Of a stretch of DNA of 64,000 nt, positions 8,877-17,851 are shown one piece after another. The notes under the pieces were generated by a model. It did not search any database. It was not told the origin of the DNA and was given only the letters and a program-made list of their open reading frames with translations. Location of the stretch: assembly GCA_900552465.1 (NCBI GenBank), contig URZO01000006.1:1-64000 (forward strand), given 5' to 3'. The translations under genes and the position numbers were made by a program. Every line of letters begins with the position of its first letter. Positions within the stretch are counted from its first letter, which is position 1. The stretch is from an uncultured Parabacteroides sp. Lineage in GTDB: Bacteria; Bacteroidota; Bacteroidia; Bacteroidales; Tannerellaceae.

Positions 8877-9116
8877 ATGTCTAAAATTTGTCAAATTACC
8901 GGAAAGAAAGCAATGGTTGGCAACAACGTTTCTCACTCTAAGAGAAGAACGAAACGTAAGTTTGATGTGAACCTGTTTACTAAAAAGTTCTACTGGGTAG
9001 AACAGGACTGTTGGGTTAGCCTGAATATTTCAGCCGCTGGCTTGCGTACTATCAATAAACTTGGTTTGGATGCAGCAATTAAGAAAGCTGCTGAAAAAGG
9101 TTATTTAAACGCTTAA
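8877..9116 (+). CDS. rpmB: 50S ribosomal protein L28
   Basis: The 79-residue product carries the L28 core: CQITGKKAMVGNNVSHSKRRTKRKF near the start, followed by NISAAGLRTINKLG. It is a component of the large ribosomal subunit. It is first of three tightly spaced genes (rpmB, rpmG, DUF4295) with strong Shine-Dalgarno sequences before the second and third, an arrangement common in Bacteroidetes. Length and start agree with the family. Confidence 0.97.
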   Translation: MSKICQITGKKAMVGNNVSHSKRRTKRKFDVNLFTKKFYWVEQDCWVSLNISAAGLRTINKLGLDAAIKKAAEKGYLNA

Positions 9117-9135
9117 TTTGAGGAGGAAATAAGAA

Positions 9136-9324
9136 ATGGCAAAGAAAGCAAAAGGTAACAGAGTTCAGGTGATTCTTGAATGCACTGAGCACAAAGAAAG
9201 TGGTATGCCGGGTACTTCTCGTTATATCACAACTAAGAACAGAAAGAATACAACTCAGAGATTGGAGCTGATGAAGTACAATCCTATCCTGAAGAAGATG
9301 ACGTTACACAAAGAAATTAAGTAA
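9136..9324 (+). CDS. rpmG: 50S ribosomal protein L33
   Basis: A 62-residue protein with the L33 features VQVILECTEH, SRYITTKNRKNT and LELMKYNPILKK. The zinc-binding CxxC pairs seen in some L33 forms are absent; only one cysteine remains, so this is a zinc-independent type. AGGAGG at 9121-9126 lies 9 nt before the ATG. It forms part of the large ribosomal subunit and is cotranscribed with rpmB. Confidence 0.96.
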   Translation: MAKKAKGNRVQVILECTEHKESGMPGTSRYITTKNRKNTTQRLELMKYNPILKKMTLHKEIK

Positions 9325-9338
9325 GAGGAGATTAAACA

Positions 9339-9491
9339 ATGGCAAAAAAAGCGGTTGCAACATTTAAGAAAGGTGACGGTCGTACCTATTCTAAAGTAAT
9401 CAAGATGGTTAAGTCCCCGAAGACCGGTGCTTACATCTTCCAGGAAGAAATGATTCCTAACGAAGCTGTTAAAGATTATTTCGCAAAATAA
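9339..9491 (+). CDS. DUF4295 family small basic protein
   Basis: A 50-residue ORF starting MAKKAVATFKKGDGRTYSK and ending VKDYFAK. It is very basic at the N-terminus and matches the Bacteroidetes-specific DUF4295 family, which sits behind rpmB and rpmG. GAGGAG at 9325-9330 lies 8 nt before the ATG. Its place in a ribosomal-protein operon suggests a ribosome-associated role, but the function is not established to my knowledge. It ends 25 bp before a strong intrinsic terminator, so it closes the operon. Confidence 0.93.
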   Translation: MAKKAVATFKKGDGRTYSKVIKMVKSPKTGAYIFQEEMIPNEAVKDYFAK

Positions 9492-9515
9492 TAGAGCGTT
9501 AGATATAAGAGAAAG

Positions 9516-9553
9516 AGAGGTTTTTCCCGATGAAGGGAGAAACCTCTTTTTTT
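9516..9553 (+). terminator. Intrinsic terminator of rpmB-rpmG-DUF4295 operon
   Basis: AGAGGTTT at 9516-9523 pairs with AAACCTCT at 9540-9547, with an inner CCC/GGG pairing, followed by a run of seven T residues. Confidence 0.9.
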
Positions 9554-9587
9554 GTTCCCGTACGGATGGTTATATGGAATATTTTCC

Positions 9588-9595
9588 TAATTTTG
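9588..9595 (+). promoter_or_regulatory. Probable -7 box before dnaN
   Basis: TAATTTTG fits TAnnTTTG and lies 41 bp before the dnaN ATG. No convincing -33 box was found. Confidence 0.45.
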
Positions 9596-9636
9596 TGTGG
9601 CCGAATATAATAAAAACAATATAATAATTAAGAACC

Positions 9637-10761
9637 ATGAGATTTGATGTATCCAGCACTGCGCTGTTATCACGCTTGCAGTCTATTAGCAAAGTTATTG
9701 CTTCTAAGAATTCATTGCCTATCCTGGACAGTTTCCTTTTTAACCTGGAAGGTAATAAACTGACTATAACAGCTTCGGATGCTGAAACACGTTTGGTGAC
9801 ATCTGTCGACGTGATGAATGCACAGGGAAGCGGGCTTTTTGCCGTTTCTGCAAAAATCTTACTTGACCCGTTGAAAGAGTTGCCCGAGCAACCGTTGACT
9901 TTCGATATCAACGACGGAAACCTGGAGATCTTTATCCATTTCCAGAATGGTAAATATAATTTTATCGGGCAGAAAGGGGATACTTATCCGCAGCAGAAAC
10001 CCTTGAACGAGAATGCTATTTCCGTTACGATGGATGCGCAGATGTTGTTGAACGGTATCAGTCGTTCTCTCTTTGCCACTGCTGACGACGAGCTTCGTCC
10101 GGTTATGAACGGTGTTTACTTTGATATCCATACGGACGATCTGACTTTTGTCGCTTCCGACGGACATAAACTGGTGCGCCTGCGTAATCTTTCGGTGAAA
10201 TCGCCGGAAAGAGCATCTTTCATTTTACCGAAGAAGCCGGCTAACATCCTGAAAGGGCTGCTTTCGAAAGAGGAAGAAGCGGTTGTTATCAAGTTCGACG
10301 ACAACAACGCCTATGTACGCTGTTCGAACTTCGAAATGGTTTGCCGCCTGATTGAAGGACGTTATCCGAACTATAACAGTGTGATCCCGCAGGAAAACCC
10401 GTTCAAGGTGACGATTGACCGCGTGTCTTTCTTGAACGCCCTGAAGCGTGTTTCCGTTTTCTCCAATCCGGCAAGCAGCCTTGTGAAGTTGCAGTTGAAA
10501 GAAAGCGAGATGGTGGTTTCCGCCCAGGATATCGATTTCTCTACTTCCGCTGAAGAAAAGATCGTTTGCAACTTCGACGGAACGGAATTGAGCATTGGCT
10601 TTAAAGCTACTTACCTGATTGAAATATTGAGCAACATCAACTCGGAAGAGGTGATACTCGAACTGGCTGATCCTTCACGCGCCGGCCTGATCGTTCCTTC
10701 TGAAAACGAAGAGAATGAAGACCTGCTGATGCTGCTGATGCCTATGATGTTGAATGATTAA
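9637..10761 (+). CDS. dnaN: DNA polymerase III sliding clamp (beta subunit)
   Basis: A 374-residue protein with three clamp domains of roughly 125 residues. It starts MRFDVSSTALLSRLQSI and contains the typical phrases LPILDSFLF, TFVASDGHKLVR and YPNYNSVIP. It ends in LLMLLMPMMLND, the usual C-terminal hydrophobic-Pro-Met pattern that binds partners. The clamp encircles DNA and tethers replication polymerase. It is followed 10 bp later by a DnaQ-like exonuclease, suggesting cotranscription with another replication or repair factor. Confidence 0.97.
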   Translation: MRFDVSSTALLSRLQSISKVIASKNSLPILDSFLFNLEGNKLTITASDAETRLVTSVDVMNAQGSGLFAVSAKILLDPLKELPEQPLTFDINDGNLEIFIHFQNGKYNFIGQKGDTYPQQKPLNENAISVTMDAQMLLNGISRSLFATADDELRPVMNGVYFDIHTDDLTFVASDGHKLVRLRNLSVKSPERASFILPKKPANILKGLLSKEEEAVVIKFDDNNAYVRCSNFEMVCRLIEGRYPNYNSVIPQENPFKVTIDRVSFLNALKRVSVFSNPASSLVKLQLKESEMVVSAQDIDFSTSAEEKIVCNFDGTELSIGFKATYLIEILSNINSEEVILELADPSRAGLIVPSENEENEDLLMLLMPMMLND

Positions 10762-10771
10762 TACATAAGAA

Positions 10772-11542
10772 ATGCAGTTAAACCTGAAAAACCCGTTAGT
10801 CTTCTTCGATTTGGAGACTACGGGTATTAATATTGTAAAAGACCGTATCGTCGAAATCTCTTTTGTGAAGGTTCACCCGAACGGAAAAGAAGAGTCTAAA
10901 ACGAGACGGATCAATCCGGAAATGCCCATTCCACCGGAATCTACGGCTATCCATGGCATTACGGATGAAGATGTAAAAGACTGTCCTACTTTTAAAGAAA
11001 TAGCCAAATCGCTGGCAGCCCAGATTGAAGGGTGCGACCTGGCCGGATACAACTCCAACCGTTTTGATATTCCATTATTGGCAGAAGAGTTTCTTCGTGC
11101 CGGTGTCGATATCGACCTCAATAAACGCAAGTTTGTGGATGTGCAGACCATTTTCCATAAGATGGAACAGCGTACGCTTGCCGCAGCCTATAAGTTCTAT
11201 TGCGATAAAAGCCTTGAAAATGCGCATACGGCGGAAGCCGATACAATGGCGACTTATGAAGTGCTGAAGGCGCAACTGGACCGCTATCCGGAGTTGCAGA
11301 ACGATATCAATTTCCTTTCCCAATATTCGAGCTATGGCAATAATGTGGACTTTGCAGGCCGTATGGTTTACAACGACAAGGGAGAAGAGGTGATTAACTT
11401 CGGTAAATATAAAGGCCGTTTGGTGGAAGAGGTGCTGAAGAACGATCCGGGCTACTATTCCTGGATCATGAATGGCGATTTCCCATTGAACACCAAGAAG
11501 ATGTTGACAGAAATTAAATTGAGAGGTTTTAATTCAAAATAA
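10772..11542 (+). CDS. DnaQ-like 3'-5' exonuclease (DEDDh)
   Basis: A 256-residue protein with the three exonuclease motifs: ExoI FFDLETTG near residue 12, ExoII GYNSNRFDIPLL near 93, and ExoIII NAHTAEADT near 150 with the catalytic His five residues before Asp. The C-terminal ~60 residues (NFGKYKGRLVEEV...GYYSWIMNGDFP) form an extra small domain found in Bacteroidetes homologues. The likely role is proofreading or a stand-alone repair nuclease: pol III epsilon-like. It sits 10 bp after dnaN and 5 bp before an alcohol dehydrogenase gene, indicating one operon. Confidence 0.9.
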   Translation: MQLNLKNPLVFFDLETTGINIVKDRIVEISFVKVHPNGKEESKTRRINPEMPIPPESTAIHGITDEDVKDCPTFKEIAKSLAAQIEGCDLAGYNSNRFDIPLLAEEFLRAGVDIDLNKRKFVDVQTIFHKMEQRTLAAAYKFYCDKSLENAHTAEADTMATYEVLKAQLDRYPELQNDINFLSQYSSYGNNVDFAGRMVYNDKGEEVINFGKYKGRLVEEVLKNDPGYYSWIMNGDFPLNTKKMLTEIKLRGFNSK

Positions 11543-11547
11543 GAACA

Positions 11548-12699
11548 ATGAATAATTTTGAGTTCTGTAACCCTGTAAAGGTTGTTTTCGGTAAAGGTTC
11601 CATTGCCCGTTTGTCAGCCCTGATTCCCGAAGGGAGCAAGGTCTTGATGGTATATGGAGGCGGAAGCATTAAGAAAAACGGCATCTATGAGCAAGTGACG
11701 GATGCCCTGAAAGGTTTTGATGTAACGGAGTTTTCCGGCATAGAGGCGAATCCGCATTATGAGACCTGCATGAAGGCAGTGGAGATCGTCAGGGAAAAGA
11801 AGATTGATTTTCTGTTGGCAGTAGGCGGCGGTTCGGTGATCGACGCTACGAAGTTTATTGCCGTTTCCGTCGGCTTTGAAGGCGATCCCTGGGATATTCT
11901 TTCAAAAGGTGGCCAGATAAAGAGTGCGTTGCCTTTGGGAACGGTACTTACGTTGGCGGCTACCGGCTCGGAGATGAACGAACGTTCGGTTATTTCGCGT
12001 GTGTCGATCCGTGAGAAACTGAATTTCGCCAGTCCGCTGATCTTCCCGAAATTCTCTGTCCTGGACCCGGAAGTAACCTATTCATTGCCTGCCCGTCAGG
12101 TGGCGAACGGGGTTGTCGACTCCTTTATTCATGTCGTAGAGCAATATCTGACCTACCCGGTCAATGCGAAAGTGCAGGATGCTTTTTCGGAAGGCCTGAT
12201 GCGTGTCATCCACGAAGAAGGATTGAAAGTGCTGGATCAGCCGAACGATTACGATATCCGTGCCAATCTGATGTGGGCGGCAACCAATGCGCTGAATGTC
12301 TGGATCGGCCAGGGAGTTCCGCAAGACTGGTCGTCGCATCGTATGGGCTATTCGCTGACAGCACTGTTCGGTCTGGATCACGCACAGACACTTGCCATCC
12401 TTTTGCCGGGCGTCATGACTTATATGTTTAAAGAGAAACAGGTGAAACTGGCTCGTATGGGTGAAGTCGTATTCGGTATTACCGAAGGTTCGGAAGAGGA
12501 ACGTGCGCATAAAACCATTGCAGCCTGTGAAGATTTCTTCCGCCGAATGGGATTGAAAACACGCCTCGGCGAGTGCGGCATCACGGAGAAAGATCTGGAT
12601 GCACTGGCTGCCCCTGTCGACAAGCAGGGATGGAAATTGGGCGAACATCATAACATCGACAGCAAGGTGGCTCGCGAGATTATGACGCTGCGCTTGTAA
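11548..12699 (+). CDS. Iron-containing alcohol dehydrogenase, YqhD/BdhA type
   Basis: A 383-residue group III alcohol dehydrogenase. The dinucleotide-binding loop VYGGGSIKKNG and the block LAVGGGSVIDATKFIA are clear, and the metal-binding site is covered by VVDSFIHVVEQYL, SSHRMGYSLTALFGLDHAQTLA. These enzymes reduce aldehydes using NAD(P)H and a divalent metal. The size and motifs match the YqhD/butanol dehydrogenase subgroup. Its location inside a dnaN-exo-coaBC-recN run is probably just operon packing and not a pathway link. Confidence 0.92.
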   Translation: MNNFEFCNPVKVVFGKGSIARLSALIPEGSKVLMVYGGGSIKKNGIYEQVTDALKGFDVTEFSGIEANPHYETCMKAVEIVREKKIDFLLAVGGGSVIDATKFIAVSVGFEGDPWDILSKGGQIKSALPLGTVLTLAATGSEMNERSVISRVSIREKLNFASPLIFPKFSVLDPEVTYSLPARQVANGVVDSFIHVVEQYLTYPVNAKVQDAFSEGLMRVIHEEGLKVLDQPNDYDIRANLMWAATNALNVWIGQGVPQDWSSHRMGYSLTALFGLDHAQTLAILLPGVMTYMFKEKQVKLARMGEVVFGITEGSEEERAHKTIAACEDFFRRMGLKTRLGECGITEKDLDALAAPVDKQGWKLGEHHNIDSKVAREIMTLRL

Positions 12700-12746
12700 T
12701 CACTCTCCCGTGCTTATGGGAAAAAAGTTATACACATAAATGGGTT

Positions 12747-13958
12747 ATGGAGAATAATTTGAAAGGTAAACATATCATATTAGGTATAACCGGGAGTATT
12801 GCGGCTTATAAAGCAGCTTATATCATCCGTTCGCTGGTCAAGAAAGGGGCAGAGGTCCAGGTTGTCATTACGCCTGCCGGGAAAGAATTTATTACGCCGC
12901 TTACTTTATCGACTTTGAGCAGCCATCCGGTGATCAGCGAGTTTTTCTCGAACCGCGACGGGACGTGGAACAGCCATGTCGATCTCGGTCTTTGGGCGGA
13001 TGTCATGCTGATCGCTCCGGCTACGGCTTCGACGATCGGGAAGATGGCAAACGGCATTGCCGACAATATGCTGATCACCACTTACCTGTCTTGTAAGGCG
13101 CCTGTATTCGTTGCCCCGGCAATGGATCTGGATATGTTCGCACATCCTTCCACACAGCAGAACCTGGATCGTCTCCGTTCATTCGGAAACCGCATCATTG
13201 AGCCTGCCGAAGGAGAGCTTGCCAGTCACCTGGTTGGCAAGGGACGTATGGAGGAACCGGATAAGATAGTGGCAGCTCTGGAGGATTTCTTTGCTTCCCA
13301 AACACAACTCGAAAAAAAAAAGATTGTAATAACTGCCGGTCCGACATATGAAAAGATAGATCCTGTACGTTTTATAGGTAACTATTCTTCCGGAAAGATG
13401 GGATTTGCACTGGCGGAAGCCTGTGCGCAGCAGGGAGCGGAGGTAACGTTGATAGCGGGTCCGGTTTCCTTGAAAACGGTTCATCCGAACATCAAAAGGG
13501 TCGATGTCGAGTCTGCCGAAGAGATGTATCAGGTTGCTATGGCGGCTTTCCCGGAGGCGGATGCAGGTATCCTTTGTGCCGCTGTCGCGGATTATCGTCC
13601 GGATGTGCAGGCTGCCGAAAAGATCAAGCGGGAGACGAAAGGAGAGATGACGCTTCGCCTGGTCCCGAACAAGGACATTGCTGCCTCGCTGGGAGCCATC
13701 AAGCGGGAAGGGCAGGTGTTGGTCGGGTTCGCGCTCGAAACGAATGATGAAGCCGCTCATGCCGAAGGTAAGCTGAAGCGGAAAAATCTCGATTTCATCG
13801 TGCTTAACTCGTTGAGAGATGCAGGTGCCGGTTTCCGTTGCGATACGAACAAGATCACCATCATCGACAAGGAAGGAGAGTCAGCAGCTTATCCTCTGAA
13901 GAGCAAACAGGGAGTGGCTGTCGATATCGTAAACAAATTGGCAACGTTATTAAAATGA
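12747..13958 (+). CDS. coaBC: Bifunctional phosphopantothenoylcysteine decarboxylase / phosphopantothenate-cysteine ligase
   Basis: A 403-residue two-domain protein for two consecutive steps of coenzyme A synthesis. Residues 1-185 are the FMN-dependent CoaC domain, with GSIAAYK, GLWADVMLIAPATASTIGKMANGIADNML and PAMDLDMF. The usual PAMN asparagine is Asp here. Residues 190-403 are the CoaB ligase, with TAGPTYEKIDPVRFIGNYSS, ADYRPD and VPNKDIAASLG. The stop overlaps the start of the DUF4835 gene by the ATGA arrangement, so they are translationally coupled. Confidence 0.95.
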   Translation: MENNLKGKHIILGITGSIAAYKAAYIIRSLVKKGAEVQVVITPAGKEFITPLTLSTLSSHPVISEFFSNRDGTWNSHVDLGLWADVMLIAPATASTIGKMANGIADNMLITTYLSCKAPVFVAPAMDLDMFAHPSTQQNLDRLRSFGNRIIEPAEGELASHLVGKGRMEEPDKIVAALEDFFASQTQLEKKKIVITAGPTYEKIDPVRFIGNYSSGKMGFALAEACAQQGAEVTLIAGPVSLKTVHPNIKRVDVESAEEMYQVAMAAFPEADAGILCAAVADYRPDVQAAEKIKRETKGEMTLRLVPNKDIAASLGAIKREGQVLVGFALETNDEAAHAEGKLKRKNLDFIVLNSLRDAGAGFRCDTNKITIIDKEGESAAYPLKSKQGVAVDIVNKLATLLK

Positions 13959-14860
13959 AAATGATTAAGAGATTGTTATGTATATGCTTGCTGGGCGCAG
14001 TCCCTTTCTGGGGCGAGGCGCAGGAGTTGAATGCCCGTATCACGATCAACAGCGATAAGATACAGAGTACCAACAAACAGGTCTTTACAACCCTGCAAAC
14101 TGCGCTGAACGAGTTTGTCAATAACAAGAAATGGACGGACGCTACTTTCGCGGTGAACGAACGGATCGACTGTACCATGACTCTTATCATCAATGAAGTC
14201 GTGTCGGACAATAGTTTTAAGGGCGAGATTCAGGTACAGGCCCGCCGCCCGGTCTATAATTCCAGCTATACGACTACGATACTGAACTACCGCGATACGG
14301 AGCTTTCTTTCGATTATACCGAATTCGAGCCGTTGGAATATACGGAAAATACGTTGAGCAGCAACTTAATTGCTACCGTTGTATATTATATTTACACGAT
14401 CCTCGGACTCGATTTCGACAGTTTCTCCCCGAAAGGCGGCGGTGCTTTCCTGCAGCAGGCACAGCAGATCGTCAGCCTGGCGCAGTCACAGCCTTCGTGG
14501 ACCGGCTGGAAAGCCTTCGAGAACGACCGCAATCGTCATGCTCTGGCAACGGCGCTGAGCGATAATACTTCCGATCTTTTCCGTGATATGTGGTACAATT
14601 ATCATCGTAAAGGTCTCGATGAAATGGCGGCAAATCCGGATCGCGGACGTACGACCATCATCGGTCTGCTTCCTGTCCTGGAACAGATTAAGAGTGCCCG
14701 TCCGACCTCTCCATTGCTCCAGATGTTTGCTGATGCGAAACTGGATGAAGTAGTCCTGATCTATTCGAAGGCAACGACACAGGAGAAGCAGGAGGGTTAT
14801 AAAATGTTGTCCAACCTCTATCCGGCTCTTACGACACGTATGGAATCGCTTAAAAAGTAA
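13955..14860 (+). CDS. DUF4835 family secreted protein
   Basis: From the ATG at 13955, which overlaps the coaBC stop, the product has 301 residues with a signal peptide ending near GEAQ. An in-frame upstream reading at 13838 lies within coaBC and lacks a signal, so it is rejected. Conserved phrases include LNARITINSDKIQSTNK and VQARRPVYNSSYTT...FNYRDTE-like strands, as in the Bacteroidetes DUF4835 family; in P. gingivalis a member of this family is linked to the type IX secretion system (PorD), which I recall but cannot check. The conserved gene pair with recN supports the assignment. Function here is inferred. Confidence 0.85.
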   Translation: MKMIKRLLCICLLGAVPFWGEAQELNARITINSDKIQSTNKQVFTTLQTALNEFVNNKKWTDATFAVNERIDCTMTLIINEVVSDNSFKGEIQVQARRPVYNSSYTTTILNYRDTELSFDYTEFEPLEYTENTLSSNLIATVVYYIYTILGLDFDSFSPKGGGAFLQQAQQIVSLAQSQPSWTGWKAFENDRNRHALATALSDNTSDLFRDMWYNYHRKGLDEMAANPDRGRTTIIGLLPVLEQIKSARPTSPLLQMFADAKLDEVVLIYSKATTQEKQEGYKMLSNLYPALTTRMESLKK

Positions 14861-14872
14861 TCTGAAACAACT

Positions 14873-16537
14873 ATGCTGAAATCTTTATTTATACGGAACT
14901 TTGTTCTGATAGATAGCCTGGATATTAAGTTTGACAAAGGCTTTTCGGTAATAACCGGTGAGACGGGAGCCGGAAAGTCCATCATATTAGGCGCCCTGTC
15001 GCTGGTGCTCGGACAGCGCGCAGATGCAAAGTGCATTAAGAACGATTCGGAAAAATGCGTGATAGAGGCTGTTTTTGACGTGTCCCGGTATAAGCTGGAA
15101 GAATTCTTCCAGTCCAACGATCTGGAATACGACGCAGAGGTTTGCATCCTTCGCCGGGAACTGTTTGCTTCGGGTAAATCCCGGGCTTTTGTAAATGATT
15201 CTCCCGTTTCGCTCACGGTGATAAAGGAATTGGGAAGCCGCCTGATCGATATCCATTCGCAACACCAGAATCTTCTGTTGGGGGATAACCGTTTCCAGCT
15301 GAAAGTGATCGATGTAATGGCTGAAAATGATATATTGCTGATCCTTTACCGCAAGGAATACACCCGTTACCTGTCTTTGAAAAGGGAGTTGAAAGAATTG
15401 ACTGAGAAAGCAGCCCAAACCAAGCAGGAAGAAGATTATGTCCGTTTTCAGTTGGAACAGCTGACGGAAGCCAATCTTATTGCCGGCGAACAGGAAGAAC
15501 TCGAACAGGAACTGGAAACTCTTTCCCATGCGGAAGAGATAAAAGGTTCTCTCTATAAGATCACGCAATTGCTGAACGGAGAAGAACAGGGGGCTGTCCA
15601 ACTGATCAAAGAAGCCCTTTCCACCGCAGACAGCCTGGAACGCTACTATCCGAAAGCAAAGGAAATCGCGGAACGACTGCGCTCTGCTTATATCGACATG
15701 AACGACCTGGCATCTGAAACGGAGGTGCAAAAGGAAGACATCGAGTTTAACCCGGAACGCCTGGATTGGGTGAATGATCGCCTCAATACGCTTTATACCT
15801 TAGAACAGAAACACCGTGTCTTGACCGTCGAGGAACTGATCGAGCAACAGGATAAATATGAGGAACAACTGAAGGAGATCGATTCGTTTGACGATCAGAT
15901 CGAATCGTTGAAGAAGCAATTGGAGGTCTCTCATCAGGAGTTGCTTCAGCAAGCCGCCGTGTTGAGCGAACAGCGTAAGATAGCATCGAGGGCAATCGCT
16001 TCGCAACTGGTGGAGATGATCGTTCTGTTAGGAATGCCGAATACGCGTTTTGCCATCGATTTTGTTGCCCGGCCGGAGCCGGAAAGCGATGGAATGGACG
16101 AAATCCGGTTTATGTTCTCCGCCAATAAGAGTGCGGAACTGCAACCGGTGGCGCAGACGGCTTCCGGTGGTGAAATATCGCGCCTGATGTTATGTATCAA
16201 GGCTATGATTGCCGGATTTACAGCTCTGCCTGCTATTATCTTTGATGAAGTCGACACGGGAGTTTCCGGCGATATTGCCGATAAAATGGGTGATATCATG
16301 CAGGAATTAGGAACAAAGATGCAGGTATTCGCCATTACCCATCTTCCCCAGATCGCAGCAAAAGGAAAAGAACATTATTTTGTTTATAAGGAAGATACGG
16401 AGGACCGGACAGTAACCCGTATCAAGAAATTGAATAAGGAAGAACGTGTGAAGGAGATTGCGCGCATGCTGAGTGGCGCTTCGTTGACCGGTGCTTCCAT
16501 TGCCAATGCGAAAGAATTATTGAAAGCGAAGAATTAA
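14873..16537 (+). CDS. recN: DNA repair protein RecN
   Basis: A 554-residue SMC-like ATPase for recombinational repair of double-strand breaks. The N-terminal ATPase half has Walker A GETGAGKSIIL at about residue 28. A coiled-coil middle spans roughly 160-370, rich in Glu, Gln and Lys. The C-terminal half has the signature QTASGGEISRLMLC and Walker B AIIFDEVDTGVSGDIADKMG. Length and domain order match the family. It lies 12 bp after the DUF4835 gene. Confidence 0.96.
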   Translation: MLKSLFIRNFVLIDSLDIKFDKGFSVITGETGAGKSIILGALSLVLGQRADAKCIKNDSEKCVIEAVFDVSRYKLEEFFQSNDLEYDAEVCILRRELFASGKSRAFVNDSPVSLTVIKELGSRLIDIHSQHQNLLLGDNRFQLKVIDVMAENDILLILYRKEYTRYLSLKRELKELTEKAAQTKQEEDYVRFQLEQLTEANLIAGEQEELEQELETLSHAEEIKGSLYKITQLLNGEEQGAVQLIKEALSTADSLERYYPKAKEIAERLRSAYIDMNDLASETEVQKEDIEFNPERLDWVNDRLNTLYTLEQKHRVLTVEELIEQQDKYEEQLKEIDSFDDQIESLKKQLEVSHQELLQQAAVLSEQRKIASRAIASQLVEMIVLLGMPNTRFAIDFVARPEPESDGMDEIRFMFSANKSAELQPVAQTASGGEISRLMLCIKAMIAGFTALPAIIFDEVDTGVSGDIADKMGDIMQELGTKMQVFAITHLPQIAAKGKEHYFVYKEDTEDRTVTRIKKLNKEERVKEIARMLSGASLTGASIANAKELLKAKN

Positions 16538-16603
16538 ACCTTTCCATCGATGGATGGTCATAATAGCAAGATGATATAATTGCTAACTAAAAAGTAGAGT
16601 GAC

Positions 16604-17407
16604 ATGAAGAGATTGAGTATTATATTAATGGTAGTCCTTTTCTGCAGCTTGCAGGGACACGCACAATTCTGGATCAGCTTCGGATGGAACGAACCGCATT
16701 GCCAGAATTGCCTTTGGATGGAACAGGCAATCCGTATGACAAGCCGCCAGGCAGCCGAGTATCACAAGATCATCCATAAATACGGAGAGAAGATAGAACG
16801 TGAGGCACGCCGGAATTACCGCTATTGGGACCAGTCTGCCCAGAAGATATACAAGTTAAGGATGGAACGCGACCGGAAATTGCAGCGTATCCTTTCGCCT
16901 TCGCAGTTCCGGTTGTATGTCCGTTTCGTTCGCGAAACACCGACGCGTATCCATGACTGGCGCGGCTGGTATGATAATCCGCATTATCCGAATTACCGCC
17001 CGTCGAATATCTGTCATCGGTATGAAGATCATTACTGGCATGGCCAGTGGGAATATACGAACAACCGATGGACTAATCACTTTGACGATGGCAAATGGTA
17101 TCCCGGCAAGTATGACCGCCCGGGGCATAACCATTCAAAACCGGCACCTAATAATGTCCGTCCGCCTCACAATAACAATCGCCCCAATCATGACGGGGGC
17201 CGTCCTCATTTCGATGACCATAAAAATAAACAGAACAAGGACAAGCGCGATAACGGCAAATACGACAAGAAGCGCCCGGACCGTGATAAAGACAAACATT
17301 ACGACAAGAATAAAAAGGATAATAAAGATAATAAACGCTCGGACAAGGATCGTACAAACAGTCGTCAACGTACGAACACTCGAAAGAGCATGGAGAAAAG
17401 TGTTTGA
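16604..17407 (+). CDS. Secreted protein with helical N-terminal domain and very basic Asp/Asn/Lys-rich tail
   Basis: A 267-residue protein of unknown function with a clear signal peptide (residues 1-20). Residues 25-110 are helical and charged, ending in LSPSQFRLYVRFVRE, which loosely recalls the LTxEQ motif of CpxP/Spy-type periplasmic proteins, although this is not proven. A Trp/Tyr/His-rich section (110-160) follows, with repeated WH and YPNYRP phrases. The last ~110 residues are low complexity: NNNRP, KDKRDNGKYDKKRPDRDKDKHYD and similar. Such a tail could bind acidic polymers or metals. It is followed 3 bp later by a small membrane protein gene. Confidence 0.75.
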   Translation: MKRLSIILMVVLFCSLQGHAQFWISFGWNEPHCQNCLWMEQAIRMTSRQAAEYHKIIHKYGEKIEREARRNYRYWDQSAQKIYKLRMERDRKLQRILSPSQFRLYVRFVRETPTRIHDWRGWYDNPHYPNYRPSNICHRYEDHYWHGQWEYTNNRWTNHFDDGKWYPGKYDRPGHNHSKPAPNNVRPPHNNNRPNHDGGRPHFDDHKNKQNKDKRDNGKYDKKRPDRDKDKHYDKNKKDNKDNKRSDKDRTNSRQRTNTRKSMEKSV

Positions 17408-17410
17408 TAA

Positions 17411-17851
17411 ATGGGTTTTAGAGTGAACAGACGCACCCTGCTTTTTATAGCCGGGTGCATTTGGATAATAGCAGGCGTCAATATCTTACGGATCGGCATC
17501 GTCACTTGGCTGAATGATGCCCATTACTGGTTATTCAAGATGGGAGAGGCGACTGTTGTTTTCCTGCTCTTCTTCCAATTTGTATTCCGCCGCCTGTTTG
17601 TCAAGCATTCGGAACGTATTTCACAAAAAGGAGAAAAGAATTGTCCTTTCTCCTTTTTTGATGTCAAAGGCTGGATCGTAATGATCTTTATGATTACTTT
17701 CGGAGTCACCATCCGTCACTTCCATCTGCTTCCCAACTCGTTTATTTCCGTTTTCTATACCGGTCTTTCGTCTGCATTGATTATTACCGGTCTGCTGTTT
17801 CTGCGGCGGGCTTATTTATTTCCCCACCAAAAGCTGGAGGGCGATAGCTAA
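17411..17851 (+). CDS. Small integral membrane protein, unknown
   Basis: A 146-residue protein with four predicted membrane segments (about 9-28, 45-62, 84-103, 113-130) and a short basic, Ser-containing cytosolic loop in the middle (KHSERISQKGEKN). I do not recognise a family. It starts 3 bp after the preceding secreted-protein gene, so the two are likely cotranscribed. Its 3' end overlaps the 3' end of the opposite-strand gene by 36 bp, leaving no room for an ordinary terminator between them. Confidence 0.7.
   Translation: MGFRVNRRTLLFIAGCIWIIAGVNILRIGIVTWLNDAHYWLFKMGEATVVFLLFFQFVFRRLFVKHSERISQKGEKNCPFSFFDVKGWIVMIFMITFGVTIRHFHLLPNSFISVFYTGLSSALIITGLLFLRRAYLFPHQKLEGDS

Noticed and set aside
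16917..17426. Overlapping ORFs in other frames of the basic-tail protein
   Set aside because: Low-complexity composition opens alternative frames; signal peptide and start support only the main frame.
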